A DNA stretch of 54,594 bases from Candidatus Falkowbacteria bacterium CG10_big_fil_rev_8_21_14_0_10_39_11 (lineage in GTDB: Bacteria; Patescibacteriota; Patescibacteriia; UBA11705), in NCBI GenBank assembly GCA_002773615.1, contig PFAP01000002.1, positions 1 to 54,594 of the forward strand, written 5' to 3'. The notes below the pieces were generated by a model. It worked only from the letters and a program-made list of their open reading frames with translations, was not told where the DNA came from and searched no databases. The position numbers and the translations under genes were made by a program. Positions 1 to 7,000 of the stretch are shown here, one piece after another (the first letter of the stretch is position 1; the number at the start of each line of letters is the position of its first letter).

Positions 1-89
1 ATTGTTTTTGCCATAGATATTGCCATATACCAAGATTATACAGTCTTGGGCAAAAACCGCCATATGTGTCGGCACATTACACACAAATA

Positions 90-118
90 TTGACAATGTT
101 TGGTTCGCGTGATATAAT
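90..118 (+). promoter_or_regulatory. Consensus sigma70-type promoter
   Basis: TTGACA at 90-95 and TATAAT at 113-118 with a 17-nt spacer, an exact consensus. The predicted start is near 125, giving a short leader with GAGGTGA before the gene at 152. Confidence 0.8.
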
Positions 119-151
119 TTATGGTTCAAAACCCCAAAATTGAGGTGAAAC

Positions 152-562
152 ATGAGTAAGAAAATCAGAAAGTACTGGTTGGTATGGTTCCATCAAGATC
201 ATTATGGTACTTTTCAGCGAGTCTATCCTGCTTGGATTCTCGGAGAAGAAGACTGCAAGAAGAAATATGGCGCTGCGGTCAAAGCTACTAGCATGGATGA
301 AGCAAAGGCTCTCTTGTGTGCGGCATATGATAACAAGCCAGCACCGTCTGTTCACAGTTGGAAGTGTTGCTTTGAGAAATCAGATGATTGGTCTCCCTTT
401 GATTGGGATTGGTTGAAAAGAGCAGATTGGATGGAGTGGACTAGCAATGAGGACGAGATGCCCAGAAGACAAATTCGATTGAGTAAGTTTCATTCCTTGG
501 TATTTGATGATAAACCGGTTTCTGTCAGGGCGGTTGAAAAACGGATGCATTTTTATGTCTGA
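152..562 (+). CDS. Hypothetical protein, 136 aa
   Basis: I do not recognise this protein. It is soluble-looking, with no signal peptide or membrane segment, and is rich in Trp and Asp, including a central SPFDWDWLKRADWMEW stretch. The start at 152 is chosen because a GAGGTGA ribosome site lies a few bases upstream and an exact consensus promoter lies just before it. No clear terminator hairpin follows. It appears to be a single-gene unit like several others in the first 5 kb. No function is proposed. Confidence 0.65.
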   Translation: MSKKIRKYWLVWFHQDHYGTFQRVYPAWILGEEDCKKKYGAAVKATSMDEAKALLCAAYDNKPAPSVHSWKCCFEKSDDWSPFDWDWLKRADWMEWTSNEDEMPRRQIRLSKFHSLVFDDKPVSVRAVEKRMHFYV

Positions 563-762
563 TTGCTGGCTTGTTTTCCGGATGGAATTTTTGATCTGAC
601 TACAAACAAACTTCGACAATTTCCAATCATTATTGACAATCAGAATTTGGTTTTGATCGAACTGATCATGAACCTGTGTTTTGACATCTGATGATAAGAT
701 TCTTGATATGGTGATGGATCTGCTTTATCGTACACTGGGCCGCTAAGCCACAGAAGGAACGT

Positions 763-1032
763 ATGTCGAATCTGGCAGTTACACATGGTGGGATGGGCGA
801 GGTGTTTGTCGTTGACAAGCGTGGCAACCGAATTCGGATCGAGGAAAATGAAGACGAGATTGTTGTCGTCAATCAGACCACTGATAGGTGTGCTTACAAG
901 GACAATAAAGATCGACGGAAGTATCTTTTCAAGGGTGCGCGACCGCTGATGCAGTGGCAGCGTTGGGATCAGGTTCTACATGGATCGGTAGCTTTAATCA
1001 GAGCTACTTTTTGTTTGACGGAAATAGTGTAA
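763..1032 (+). CDS. Hypothetical protein, 89 aa, 3' end uncertain
   Basis: Unknown small soluble protein with an acidic/basic mixed core (KRGNRIRIEENEDEIVVV). The start has a weak AAGGA site upstream. The last 15 codons run through a terminator-like hairpin (988-1007 followed by five T). A stop codon in another frame (TAG 989-991) falls exactly at the base of that hairpin, so the true end may be about 990 if a one-base indel is present. The third frame is also open, to 1040. Its neighbours have terminators after the stop codon, so the 3' end here should be treated as doubtful. Confidence 0.45.
   Translation: MSNLAVTHGGMGEVFVVDKRGNRIRIEENEDEIVVVNQTTDRCAYKDNKDRRKYLFKGARPLMQWQRWDQVLHGSVALIRATFCLTEIV
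988..1012 (+). terminator. Terminator-like hairpin
   Basis: Stem GTAGCT (988-993) with AGCTAC (1002-1007), an 8-nt loop, then five T. It overlaps the annotated 3' end of the preceding open frame, which is unusual in this window. Confidence 0.55.
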
Positions 1033-1072
1033 TTTGGTAAGTTAATTTCACTACAACTGGGAGGAGGACAGT

Positions 1073-1315
1073 ATGGGTAATTTTGATTCATATTCTTCCA
1101 AATTTTTAGTCCAAGCAAGATATCGATTACAGGTGTTATATCGAAGATGGTGTAGTGCTGATGATATTGAACGAGCACTTGATTGGTCAGATGATGACAG
1201 AGAACAAGCTAAAAATGCTTTGCTCGATATAAAGAAAATTGAAGCAGTCTTGGCACACCGAAGAAGACTGGAAGAACAGGAGCCAATTCATGAATGTATC
1301 TCGGCTCAAGGTTAA
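1073..1315 (+). CDS. Hypothetical protein, 80 aa
   Basis: Small soluble, probably helical and charged protein without a recognised domain. The start is fixed by a strong GGGAGGAGG ribosome site just upstream. The gene is followed after 45 bases by the GNAT gene on the same strand and may share its transcript, since no terminator is seen between them. The C-terminal half is predicted to be helical from its Arg/Glu pattern (EAVLAHRRRLEEQE). Function unknown. Confidence 0.6.
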   Translation: MGNFDSYSSKFLVQARYRLQVLYRRWCSADDIERALDWSDDDREQAKNALLDIKKIEAVLAHRRRLEEQEPIHECISAQG

Positions 1316-1360
1316 GGCGTTTGGGATGAAGTTTGCCATTCAGGATAAGGAAGTCGTGAC

Positions 1361-1690
1361 ATGAAGATGGTCCAAACAGAATTCACTTGTCAGGCATTCA
1401 AACTGACGGTAGAAGTCGATGGTCGTGTCGTTGGGAGAGCTACTCTGGTTGTCATGCCAAATGAGCTTCATGATCGTCCGGCGGGTTTTTTGGAGGACGT
1501 TGAAGTTGACGATGCTTTTAAGGGACAGGGGATTGGCACAAAGTTAGTTCAGGAGATAATTGGTTTGGCTCGGGGGAAGTGCTATAAATTGGTAGATACC
1601 AGTCGTTTTTCTAGACCCAAGGTCCATGCTTGGTATGAAAGGCTGGGATTTAAGCGACATGGTTATGAGTTTAGATTGGATTTTGATTGA
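1361..1690 (+). CDS. GNAT-family N-acetyltransferase
   Basis: A 109-aa GNAT domain. The acetyl-CoA binding motif A is visible as EDVEVDDAFKGQGIGTKLVQ (about residues 45-64), with the Q-x-x-G-x-G/A-type pyrophosphate loop as KGQGIGTKL. The C-terminal motif B is HAWYERLGFKRHG, a typical end of the fold. Such enzymes transfer an acetyl group from acetyl-CoA to an amine, but the substrate cannot be told from sequence. The start at 1361 follows a weak AAGGA; an alternative Met lies two codons later. A hairpin terminator follows at 1721. Confidence 0.85.
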   Translation: MKMVQTEFTCQAFKLTVEVDGRVVGRATLVVMPNELHDRPAGFLEDVEVDDAFKGQGIGTKLVQEIIGLARGKCYKLVDTSRFSRPKVHAWYERLGFKRHGYEFRLDFD

Positions 1691-1720
1691 GAACGAATTA
1701 GCGAATATACGAATTATTGG

Positions 1721-1746
1721 CAGCTGGTAATACTGGCTGTTTTTTT
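1721..1746 (+). terminator. Intrinsic terminator after GNAT gene
   Basis: Stem 1721-1727 with 1733-1739 (seven pairs, two of them wobble), 5-nt loop, followed by a run of seven T. Confidence 0.7.
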
Positions 1747-1798
1747 GTTTTTATGTTTTAATGTGTTAGGATATAATCATTGAATTAATTTTAAGTCT

Positions 1799-2644
1799 AT
1801 GGAATTTTATGGATTGATTGAACATGATCGTTTTGCCAGTAATCGTGCAACTATTGATGCAATAAAAGATGCCTGTAAAAAAGGAAAAATTGCTTTTAAT
1901 GAAGTTAATGTTGAAAAGTTTGATTTTCTTTCATTCCCAGAATTATCAGAAGAGGATATTGTTTTTCGGATTACATCAGGTGTGAAGTCACGAAAGTTGG
2001 AAAAGTTGTTAATAAATGAAAAATGTAAAACTATTTATCATGATAATCAATTAGCTTATTTTAATCGAGGATCGTGTTATTATCACAATCTAAAAGTTGG
2101 GTTGCCTGTGATCCCGACAATAGTACAGATGCCACAAAGGTTTGAAGATTTGAAAAAGGCTGTGGAACTACTAGATGGTTATCCGGTAATTTTCAAGAAA
2201 GAGGGATTGAGTCACGGTCGAGGTGTGTCAAAGATTGAAAATGAAAAAGAGCTAGAATCCAGATTTGAAGCGGAAGATGGTAGTACAAATCTGATGATTC
2301 GTAAATTTATCAAACATGAAAAACAATATCGATTGGCGGTGTTGGGTGATGAAGTATTGGCTTGTCATCAAAATTGGCTGGCACCAAATGACTTTCGTTC
2401 AAATTCCGGTGATTCTCGCCTAAGAAAGTCAGAAGCTTGTGATTGTGAACCTGACTTGAAAGCAATAGCGATTGAAGCGGTGGCCTCAATGGGGATTGAT
2501 TTTGGTGGTGTTGATATTTTGATTGATGATCAAGGTGATGCTTATATTGCCGAAGTAAATGCTCCATTTTACTTTGCCAGTACAGCCAAGTTGTGCCAGG
2601 TTGACATTGCTGGGGCCTTGGTTGATCATTTGATGAAAAAATAG
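1799..2644 (+). CDS. RimK-like ATP-grasp ligase
   Basis: A 281-aa ATP-grasp protein that would couple ATP hydrolysis to a carboxylate-amine ligation. Visible features are the ATP-binding lysine region (YPVIFKKEGLSHGRGVSKI, about 128-146), the basic/asparagine segment APNDFRSNSGD typical of the RimK group, and the metal-binding end GGVDILIDDQGDAYIAEVNA with D, E and N ligands. The substrate is unknown; RimK relatives add glutamate to a protein or make small peptides. There is no ribosome site. A TATAAT box (1772-1777) puts the transcription start only about 15 bases from the ATG. It appears to stand alone. Confidence 0.8.
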   Translation: MEFYGLIEHDRFASNRATIDAIKDACKKGKIAFNEVNVEKFDFLSFPELSEEDIVFRITSGVKSRKLEKLLINEKCKTIYHDNQLAYFNRGSCYYHNLKVGLPVIPTIVQMPQRFEDLKKAVELLDGYPVIFKKEGLSHGRGVSKIENEKELESRFEAEDGSTNLMIRKFIKHEKQYRLAVLGDEVLACHQNWLAPNDFRSNSGDSRLRKSEACDCEPDLKAIAIEAVASMGIDFGGVDILIDDQGDAYIAEVNAPFYFASTAKLCQVDIAGALVDHLMKK

Positions 2645-2645
2645 G

Positions 2646-2674
2646 TTGACAAAAACTGAATTTATTGATATGAT
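2646..2674 (+). promoter_or_regulatory. Near-consensus promoter
   Basis: TTGACA 2646-2651 and TATGAT 2669-2674 with a 17-nt spacer, directly after the ATP-grasp stop codon and driving the small membrane protein at 2711. Confidence 0.75.
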
Positions 2675-2710
2675 TGTTGGTTATCATATCACACCTGACT
2701 GGAGGCATTG

Positions 2711-2956
2711 ATGACTACACGCAAAGATAAGATGTTTTCTGTTTTTATGAGTCTTTTGTTGTTGGCATTGTGGACCAATTTTGTAGCTTTGGTGATTTTT
2801 ATGATTCAAGCTGGATGGCTATCGCATTTTATCCCTTGGATCATTTTGTTAGTAATGACTGCGCTTGTGTGGTTTGTCTCAGTGTTGTCTTTGCCGATCA
2901 TTGCAAATGTTTGGAAAATTAAATGGTTAATAAAATTGGTTGGTGATGGCTCGTAA
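2711..2956 (+). CDS. Small two-helix membrane protein, 81 aa
   Basis: Two long hydrophobic helices (about residues 10-31 and 38-63) with a short basic tail; no known domain. The ATG at 2711 is chosen over the TTG at 2708 because GGAGG (2701-2705) then sits five bases upstream. It has its own promoter and its own terminator, whose hairpin contains the stop codon. A small integral membrane protein of unknown role, one of many in this window. Confidence 0.65.
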   Translation: MTTRKDKMFSVFMSLLLLALWTNFVALVIFMIQAGWLSHFIPWIILLVMTALVWFVSVLSLPIIANVWKIKWLIKLVGDGS

Positions 2957-2971
2957 ATACGAGTCATTTTT
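2946..2971 (+). terminator. Intrinsic terminator
   Basis: Ten-pair palindromic stem centred at 2956 (CTCGTA/TACGAG core), followed by five T. The TAA stop of the preceding gene lies inside the stem. Confidence 0.75.
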
Positions 2972-2992
2972 GTATTACGAATCTACCCTTCG

Positions 2993-3032
2993 ACGCGTTG
3001 TAATTCTGCGACTTGCTCAGGGCAGGTTTAAT
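2993..3032. repeat. Dispersed palindromic repeat remnant
   Basis: Contains CCCTTCGACG and, about 20 bases on, CTCAGGGCAGG, resembling the GC-rich palindromic repeats found elsewhere in this window (6901, 26420, 50580). Degenerate and low confidence. Confidence 0.35.
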
Positions 3033-3077
3033 GGTTATTTATACTACGAATAAAAAAGGCGGTTTTATCATTATACA

Positions 3078-3102
3078 AAAAAACCTACGTGTTAGTAGGT
3101 TT
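3078..3102 (-). terminator. Intrinsic terminator, minus strand
   Basis: On the minus strand CCTAC, a 6-nt loop and GTAGG are followed by seven T. It lies immediately after the stop codon of the lipoprotein gene ending at 3102. Confidence 0.75.
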
Positions 3103-3557
3103 TACTTTTGGGAAATGAGTTTCCAGGTGGGATTGATGACAATCCTCGGAGTATAATCCGGCGGAATCGCTGGTTGTACGGCCAATCGTTCGGCACCACA
3201 ATTGATCAATTCAATGCGAGTTCGTGGCCACTGGACTTCAGTTCTACCATGAAGAACTTTGCAGGTCGCAAAGACGTCTGGGTAGAACTTTAGGCGAATG
3301 ATGTTACCGCAGTTTGAAGTCGAGCCATATTCCATAATGTATTCCTGGAACAGGAATGTGAGCTTGAGATCAAAATCTGGGGCCGAGTACCAGATACATT
3401 TTTCTGATTCTGACTGACCTGATTGCATGAACGGAATGTCCGAATAGGCCTGGACTGTTTCTGGGCCATACTTGTGGTCTTGAACTTGTGTCTTAACCGA
3501 TGAGCAACTTAAAAACACAAAGCTTAGAATGGCGATAGTAAGAAACTTGAGTCGCAT
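3102..3557 (-). CDS. Putative lipoprotein, 151 aa
   Basis: Exported protein with a lipoprotein signal peptide: basic MRLK start, hydrophobic core, lipobox FLSC with Cys at about residue 17. The mature part has four further cysteines and no recognised domain. An upstream in-frame Met exists (3632), but the start at 3557 is preferred because GGAGGAGG lies directly before it and the promoter falls inside the longer frame. It has its own promoter and terminator. Expected to be lipid-anchored on the outer face of the membrane; function unknown. Confidence 0.65.
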   Translation of the reverse strand: MRLKFLTIAILSFVFLSCSSVKTQVQDHKYGPETVQAYSDIPFMQSGQSESEKCIWYSAPDFDLKLTFLFQEYIMEYGSTSNCGNIIRLKFYPDVFATCKVLHGRTEVQWPRTRIELINCGAERLAVQPAIPPDYTPRIVINPTWKLISQK

Positions 3558-3603
3558 CTTTTCCTCCTCCAGTGGTGGTCTGCGTCGACAGTCGACAATC
3601 ACA

Positions 3604-3632
3604 ATTATATCAAATCTAAAAATTAAAGTCAA
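3604..3632 (-). promoter_or_regulatory. Near-consensus promoter, minus strand
   Basis: On the minus strand TTGACT (3632-3627), 17-nt spacer, TATAAT (3609-3604). The leader down to the lipoprotein start contains two GTCGAC palindromes. Confidence 0.7.
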
Positions 3633-3650
3633 TGGTGAGTTTGTGGATAC

Positions 3651-3679
3651 TTGACAACATATTAGTTATATGATAAAAT
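3651..3679 (+). promoter_or_regulatory. Near-consensus promoter
   Basis: TTGACA 3651-3656, 17-nt spacer, TAAAAT 3674-3679. Divergent from the minus-strand promoter at 3604-3632. Confidence 0.7.
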
Positions 3680-3707
3680 ATGTAGTTAATCACCTAGGGA
3701 GGGCAAT

Positions 3708-4679
3708 ATGAAAACGTTCCGGCAGTGTTTCTTGCTGATTTGCGTGGCTTTGGTTGCTGCTTGTAATTTTGATGTACCGCCGATTGATGTGCCTAAAATT
3801 GAGATTGATCAGCCTGAATATCCGGATTTTAATCAGTTGATTGATTTTTGGACCAGTAGTCAGGGATCTGACAGCGATGGTGAGATTGACCATAATCAAT
3901 GTGATGATGGTGATCCGTGTACTGATGATTTCTTTGTCCCGGGATTTGGTTGTCACTGTGATGACAACGGGACATGTGTCGATGATCACGTTCTCAGTTC
4001 CGAGGCAGATGCTGTCGAGCCTTGTCAAAATGGAGTCTGTACATTTGGGTTGGAGTTGAATGCTCATACCGGCATTAGTTTTTTTAAACCGTATAAAGCC
4101 AATGCTTGGGCTTATGACGCCAATGGTATGTTGGTATTTGTTATGACTGATGATCATGTTGGTGTTCTGGGGGATACTGAAGTTCTCCCGAGTGTTATTA
4201 CTATGCTCAAAAAGTTTCGCTATCCCGCTGAAACATTTAACGTGTATTTGACTGGCGGAGCTGCTTGTAGTCCAGCACATAATGTTTTGAGATTTGAACA
4301 AATTCCGGAAAATGTTTTTCTGGGCTTTGACCGAACTTTTCGGCCAACATATCTTGGTTATTTTACTCAAGACTATACCTATGTTGATTATATGCTCGAT
4401 AATTATGATTTGATGGTGGTTTGTTGGTATGGTGATCAAGATTGGCTTAGTGATGAGGCCCGAGCAATTCATGATGATAGTATCCGTGAATTGATTAACG
4501 CTGGAATGGATGTGCTCTTTGTCACTGATGCTCTTCGCACGATTTCGACGACAGAGAGTAATGCTCCAACGCTGCTCCATATTCATCGTTTGAATGAATG
4601 GCTGGAGAGATATGGCGTGGATGTTATTCCTGGATATCTCGAAAGTGGAAACACCCAGGGAGAAATTATTGTAAATTAA
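3708..4679 (+). CDS. Cysteine-rich lipoprotein, 323 aa
   Basis: Signal peptide with lipobox VAAC (Cys about residue 19), then a Pro/Asp-rich spacer and a compact cysteine-rich module (CDDGDPCTDD ... GFGCHCDDNGTC ... CQNGVC, about residues 64-111). That module resembles the 'DGDPCT' cysteine motifs of secreted myxobacterial-type proteins. The remainder (about 120-323) is a globular alpha/beta domain with LMVVCWYGDQDWLSDEARA, reminiscent of amidotransferase-like folds, which is only an inference. Start fixed by GGGAGGG. It has its own promoter and terminator and is likely anchored on the cell surface. Confidence 0.65.
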   Translation: MKTFRQCFLLICVALVAACNFDVPPIDVPKIEIDQPEYPDFNQLIDFWTSSQGSDSDGEIDHNQCDDGDPCTDDFFVPGFGCHCDDNGTCVDDHVLSSEADAVEPCQNGVCTFGLELNAHTGISFFKPYKANAWAYDANGMLVFVMTDDHVGVLGDTEVLPSVITMLKKFRYPAETFNVYLTGGAACSPAHNVLRFEQIPENVFLGFDRTFRPTYLGYFTQDYTYVDYMLDNYDLMVVCWYGDQDWLSDEARAIHDDSIRELINAGMDVLFVTDALRTISTTESNAPTLLHIHRLNEWLERYGVDVIPGYLESGNTQGEIIVN

Positions 4680-4680
4680 G

Positions 4681-4702
4681 CAACACAAAGTGTTGTTTTT
4701 TT
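4681..4702 (+). terminator. Intrinsic terminator
   Basis: CAACAC (4681-4686), AAA loop, GTGTTG (4690-4695), then seven T; immediately follows the stop codon at 4679. Confidence 0.85.
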
Positions 4703-4710
4703 GCATCTTG

Positions 4711-4739
4711 TTTACATATGATACTATTTATGATATACT
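4711..4739 (+). promoter_or_regulatory. Near-consensus promoter
   Basis: TTTACA 4711-4716, 17-nt spacer, TATACT 4734-4739, driving the 4787 gene. Confidence 0.6.
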
Positions 4740-4786
4740 GTTATGTAGTATTGACAACAATCAAAATCAAGGATGGATGACCGGTG

Positions 4787-5065
4787 ATGAGAAATTTCTG
4801 GGGATACCTGTATGCCATGTTGGCGCAGCTGGTTGTAAATTCAGATCTTCATTCGCCGTTTCCGATTTTTTGGAATGGTGAGTTTGAATTCGTTGAAAAG
4901 GCGTTGAAGATCAATTGGACCAAGACTTCCTGGTGCCGGTGGAAGATAAGTCTATCTTATACCTGTGATGGGGAAATTTACGGCGGAGAGGCGATTCTCA
5001 TGGCTCCGGAAGGATATTATTGTGAAACACACAGCCTTGGCAGTTCAGTCGAGGTGGCAGTCTAA
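4787..5065 (+). CDS. Hypothetical protein, about 92 aa
   Basis: Unrecognised small protein, rich in aromatic residues (SPFPIFWNGEFEF) with three cysteines near the C-terminal half. The start is uncertain: ATG at 4787 or GTG at 4784, with AAGGA at 4769. A shorter frame starting at 4777 overlaps it but lacks a well-spaced ribosome site. Flanked by its own promoter and a terminator whose loop holds the stop codon. Function unknown. Confidence 0.5.
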   Translation: MRNFWGYLYAMLAQLVVNSDLHSPFPIFWNGEFEFVEKALKINWTKTSWCRWKISLSYTCDGEIYGGEAILMAPEGYYCETHSLGSSVEVAV

Positions 5066-5080
5066 TAAGACTGTTTTTTT
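5058..5080 (+). terminator. Intrinsic terminator
   Basis: CAGTC (5058-5062) with GACTG (5069-5073), loop containing the stop codon, then seven T. Confidence 0.75.
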
Positions 5081-5087
5081 GTAACAA

Positions 5088-5112
5088 AAAACTCGCATGT
5101 TTACGAGTTGAA
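5088..5112 (-). terminator. Intrinsic terminator, minus strand
   Basis: Read on the minus strand, AACTCG, 8-nt loop, CGAGTT then a T run, just after the stop of the 5115-5327 gene. It converges with the plus-strand terminator at 5058. Confidence 0.7.
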
Positions 5113-5114
5113 CG

Positions 5115-5327
5115 TTAGGTTGATTTCAATTTATTTCGATTTGAGTAACAAGCAAAGATGACAAATCCTACACTTAGGAATCCGGTCAATACCAGTTTGT
5201 ACTTGTCTTCATCCGTGTTGTTGCTAAAGACTTCTGGATAGGCTTTGATTGCATAAAGGGTATAGACGCTGCTTGCAATATAGAGAACCAAAAATCCAAT
5301 TTGTGCGAGCGAGATTAACCATTCCAT
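5115..5327 (-). CDS. Small membrane protein, 70 aa
   Basis: Two hydrophobic helices (about residues 3-27 and 45-62) separated by a short polar loop (EVFSNNTDEDKYK), ending in a basic tail. Start supported by AAGGA upstream on the minus strand. It has its own promoter (5396-5423), a leader with a GGGCT/AGCCC hairpin, and its own terminator. No known family recognised. Confidence 0.6.
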   Translation of the reverse strand: MEWLISLAQIGFLVLYIASSVYTLYAIKAYPEVFSNNTDEDKYKLVLTGFLSVGFVIFACYSNRNKLKST

Positions 5328-5395
5328 TTTGTTTCCTTTGAGTTTGGGGGCTCTTGTTTTTTAGCCCGCGTTTGTTTATAATGGACATAACTGTA

Positions 5396-5423
5396 ATTAT
5401 AGGTTAATTTATGCAATTGTCAA
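5396..5423 (-). promoter_or_regulatory. Consensus promoter, minus strand
   Basis: Minus-strand TTGACA (5423-5418), 16-nt spacer, TATAAT (5401-5396). The roughly 60-nt leader that follows holds a GGGCT ... AGCCC hairpin near 5350-5365. Confidence 0.65.
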
Positions 5424-5504
5424 ATCGTAAAATCTCCCCTTTGGGGGTATATAATAGAGATTCAGTTAATTAGATAATTAGTGAATTAGTTTTTATATAA
5501 AAAT

Positions 5505-6776
5505 ATGTTAGATATAAAATTTATTAGAGAGAATTTAAATGATGTAATCACGGCGGCTGAAAATAAAAATATCAAAATTGATTTTGACAAACTTTTACAA
5601 TTGGATGATAAGCGGCGTGACCTCACTCAAAAATCAGAAGAATTTCGAATGAAAAAAAATGAGGCTTCAAAACAAATTCCCAAGTTGGAAGGCATTGACA
5701 AAGAATATCTTTTGGCTGAAATGAAGACTTTGACTGAGGATCAGAATAAGATTGAGGACCAATTGATTAAAATCAAGGCGGAGTTTGATAGTTTAATGTT
5801 GTTGGTGCCAATGGTTCCAAGCAAAGAGACTCCCGTTGGTAAGGATGAAGACTCAAATGAAGAAATTAAGCGCTGGGGTGAACTGAGGACATTTGAGTTC
5901 GACCTTAAAGATCATATGACTCTGGGACGTGATTTGGATATTATTGATAATGAACGAGCAGCAAAAATTGCCGGCAGTCGATCATATATTCTGAAAGGTG
6001 ATGGTGCCAGGCTTGAGTATGCGGTGTTAAAGTATGCAATGGATTTTATTGCACGCAAAAATTATATATTGATGAGCGTGCCGGTAATGGTCAACCGTTT
6101 TGCCCTTGAAGGGACCGGTTTTTTTCCTGGCAATGAAGACGATATCTATGAATTGGAGAAAGACAACAAGTTTTTAGTTGGAACTTCAGAAGTACCACTT
6201 GGAGCTTATTATTTTGATGAAGTGGTTGATATGAGTCAATTACCAATAAAATTTTCTGGGGTGTCAACTTGTTATCGTCGAGAATCTGGAACCTACGGCA
6301 AAGATACTCATGGACTATATAGAGTCCATCAGTTTAATAAGATTGAACAGTTTGTCATTTGTAAAGGAGAGGCGGAGGAAAGTCAGAAGGCATTTGACGA
6401 GCTGAAAGCTAATACTGAAGAGTTTTTGCAAAGTTTAAATCTGCCATATAGAGTATTGAATGTTTGTACCGGTGATATGGGTAAGGGAAAGTATTATATG
6501 AATGATCTGGAATGTTGGATGCCCAGTCGTGATGGCTATGGTGAGACTCACTCATGTTCAAACCTTCATGATTTTCAAGCACGGCGATTGAATTTGCGAT
6601 ACAAAGATGAGTCGGGTAAAATGCAATTTTGTCATACGTTGAACAACACAATGGTAGCAACTCCGAGAATATTGATACCGATTATTGAGAACAATCAAAA
6701 TGAAGATGGTTCTATAACCATTCCTGAAGTTTTGAGACCATATATGGCTAACCAAGAAAAAATCGAGAAAAAATAG
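5505..6776 (+). CDS. serS: Seryl-tRNA synthetase
   Basis: Charges tRNA-Ser with serine in the cytoplasm. The 423-aa length is normal. The N-terminal 100 residues form the long antiparallel coiled-coil arm that binds tRNA. Class II motif 2 is visible around GVSTCYRRESGTYGKDTHGL and motif 3 around HTLNNTMVATPRILIPIIEN. The ETHSCSNLHDFQARR segment is typical of SerRS. No ribosome site precedes the ATG; the upstream region is AT-rich with repeated AATTAG and a TATAAT at 5450-5455. A hairpin terminator follows at 6852. Confidence 0.97.
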   Translation: MLDIKFIRENLNDVITAAENKNIKIDFDKLLQLDDKRRDLTQKSEEFRMKKNEASKQIPKLEGIDKEYLLAEMKTLTEDQNKIEDQLIKIKAEFDSLMLLVPMVPSKETPVGKDEDSNEEIKRWGELRTFEFDLKDHMTLGRDLDIIDNERAAKIAGSRSYILKGDGARLEYAVLKYAMDFIARKNYILMSVPVMVNRFALEGTGFFPGNEDDIYELEKDNKFLVGTSEVPLGAYYFDEVVDMSQLPIKFSGVSTCYRRESGTYGKDTHGLYRVHQFNKIEQFVICKGEAEESQKAFDELKANTEEFLQSLNLPYRVLNVCTGDMGKGKYYMNDLECWMPSRDGYGETHSCSNLHDFQARRLNLRYKDESGKMQFCHTLNNTMVATPRILIPIIENNQNEDGSITIPEVLRPYMANQEKIEKK

Positions 6777-6851
6777 CCACGAATTTACAAATATTATTAA
6801 GATTGTGAATGATAAACGATTGGTTATTAAATTAAGTATTTGTTATAATAG

Positions 6852-6875
6852 ATAGAGTCGAAAGGCTCTATTTTG
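6852..6875 (+). terminator. Hairpin terminator after serS
   Basis: Eight-pair stem 6852-6859/6864-6871 with a GAAA tetraloop, followed by a short T run. Confidence 0.65.
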
Positions 6876-6900
6876 TATTATAATTTAAGAATATAAGTTT

Positions 6901-6990
6901 TTGTGTCATGCTGAAGTTTTCGATTGAATATAACCCTTTCCGCCTACGTAAACACTTTGGCGGACAGGTGAGGGCTTCAGGGTGACAACA
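6901..6990. repeat. Dispersed inverted repeat
   Basis: Outer arms TTGTGTCATGCTGAAG (6901-6916) and CTTCAGGGTGACAA (6975-6988) are imperfectly complementary, and an inner CCGCC/GGCGG pair (6940-6944, 6959-6963) is followed by GACAGGTGAG. The inner part closely matches the element at 26420-26470. Confidence 0.6.
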
Positions 6991-7000
6991 CACAAAAAAT

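Noticed and set aside
3690-4706. 338-aa minus-strand frame opposite the 3708 lipoprotein
   Set aside because: It mirrors the plus-strand gene, which has a signal peptide, SD, promoter and terminator; the antisense product is rich in Ile/Thr/Asn with no domain.
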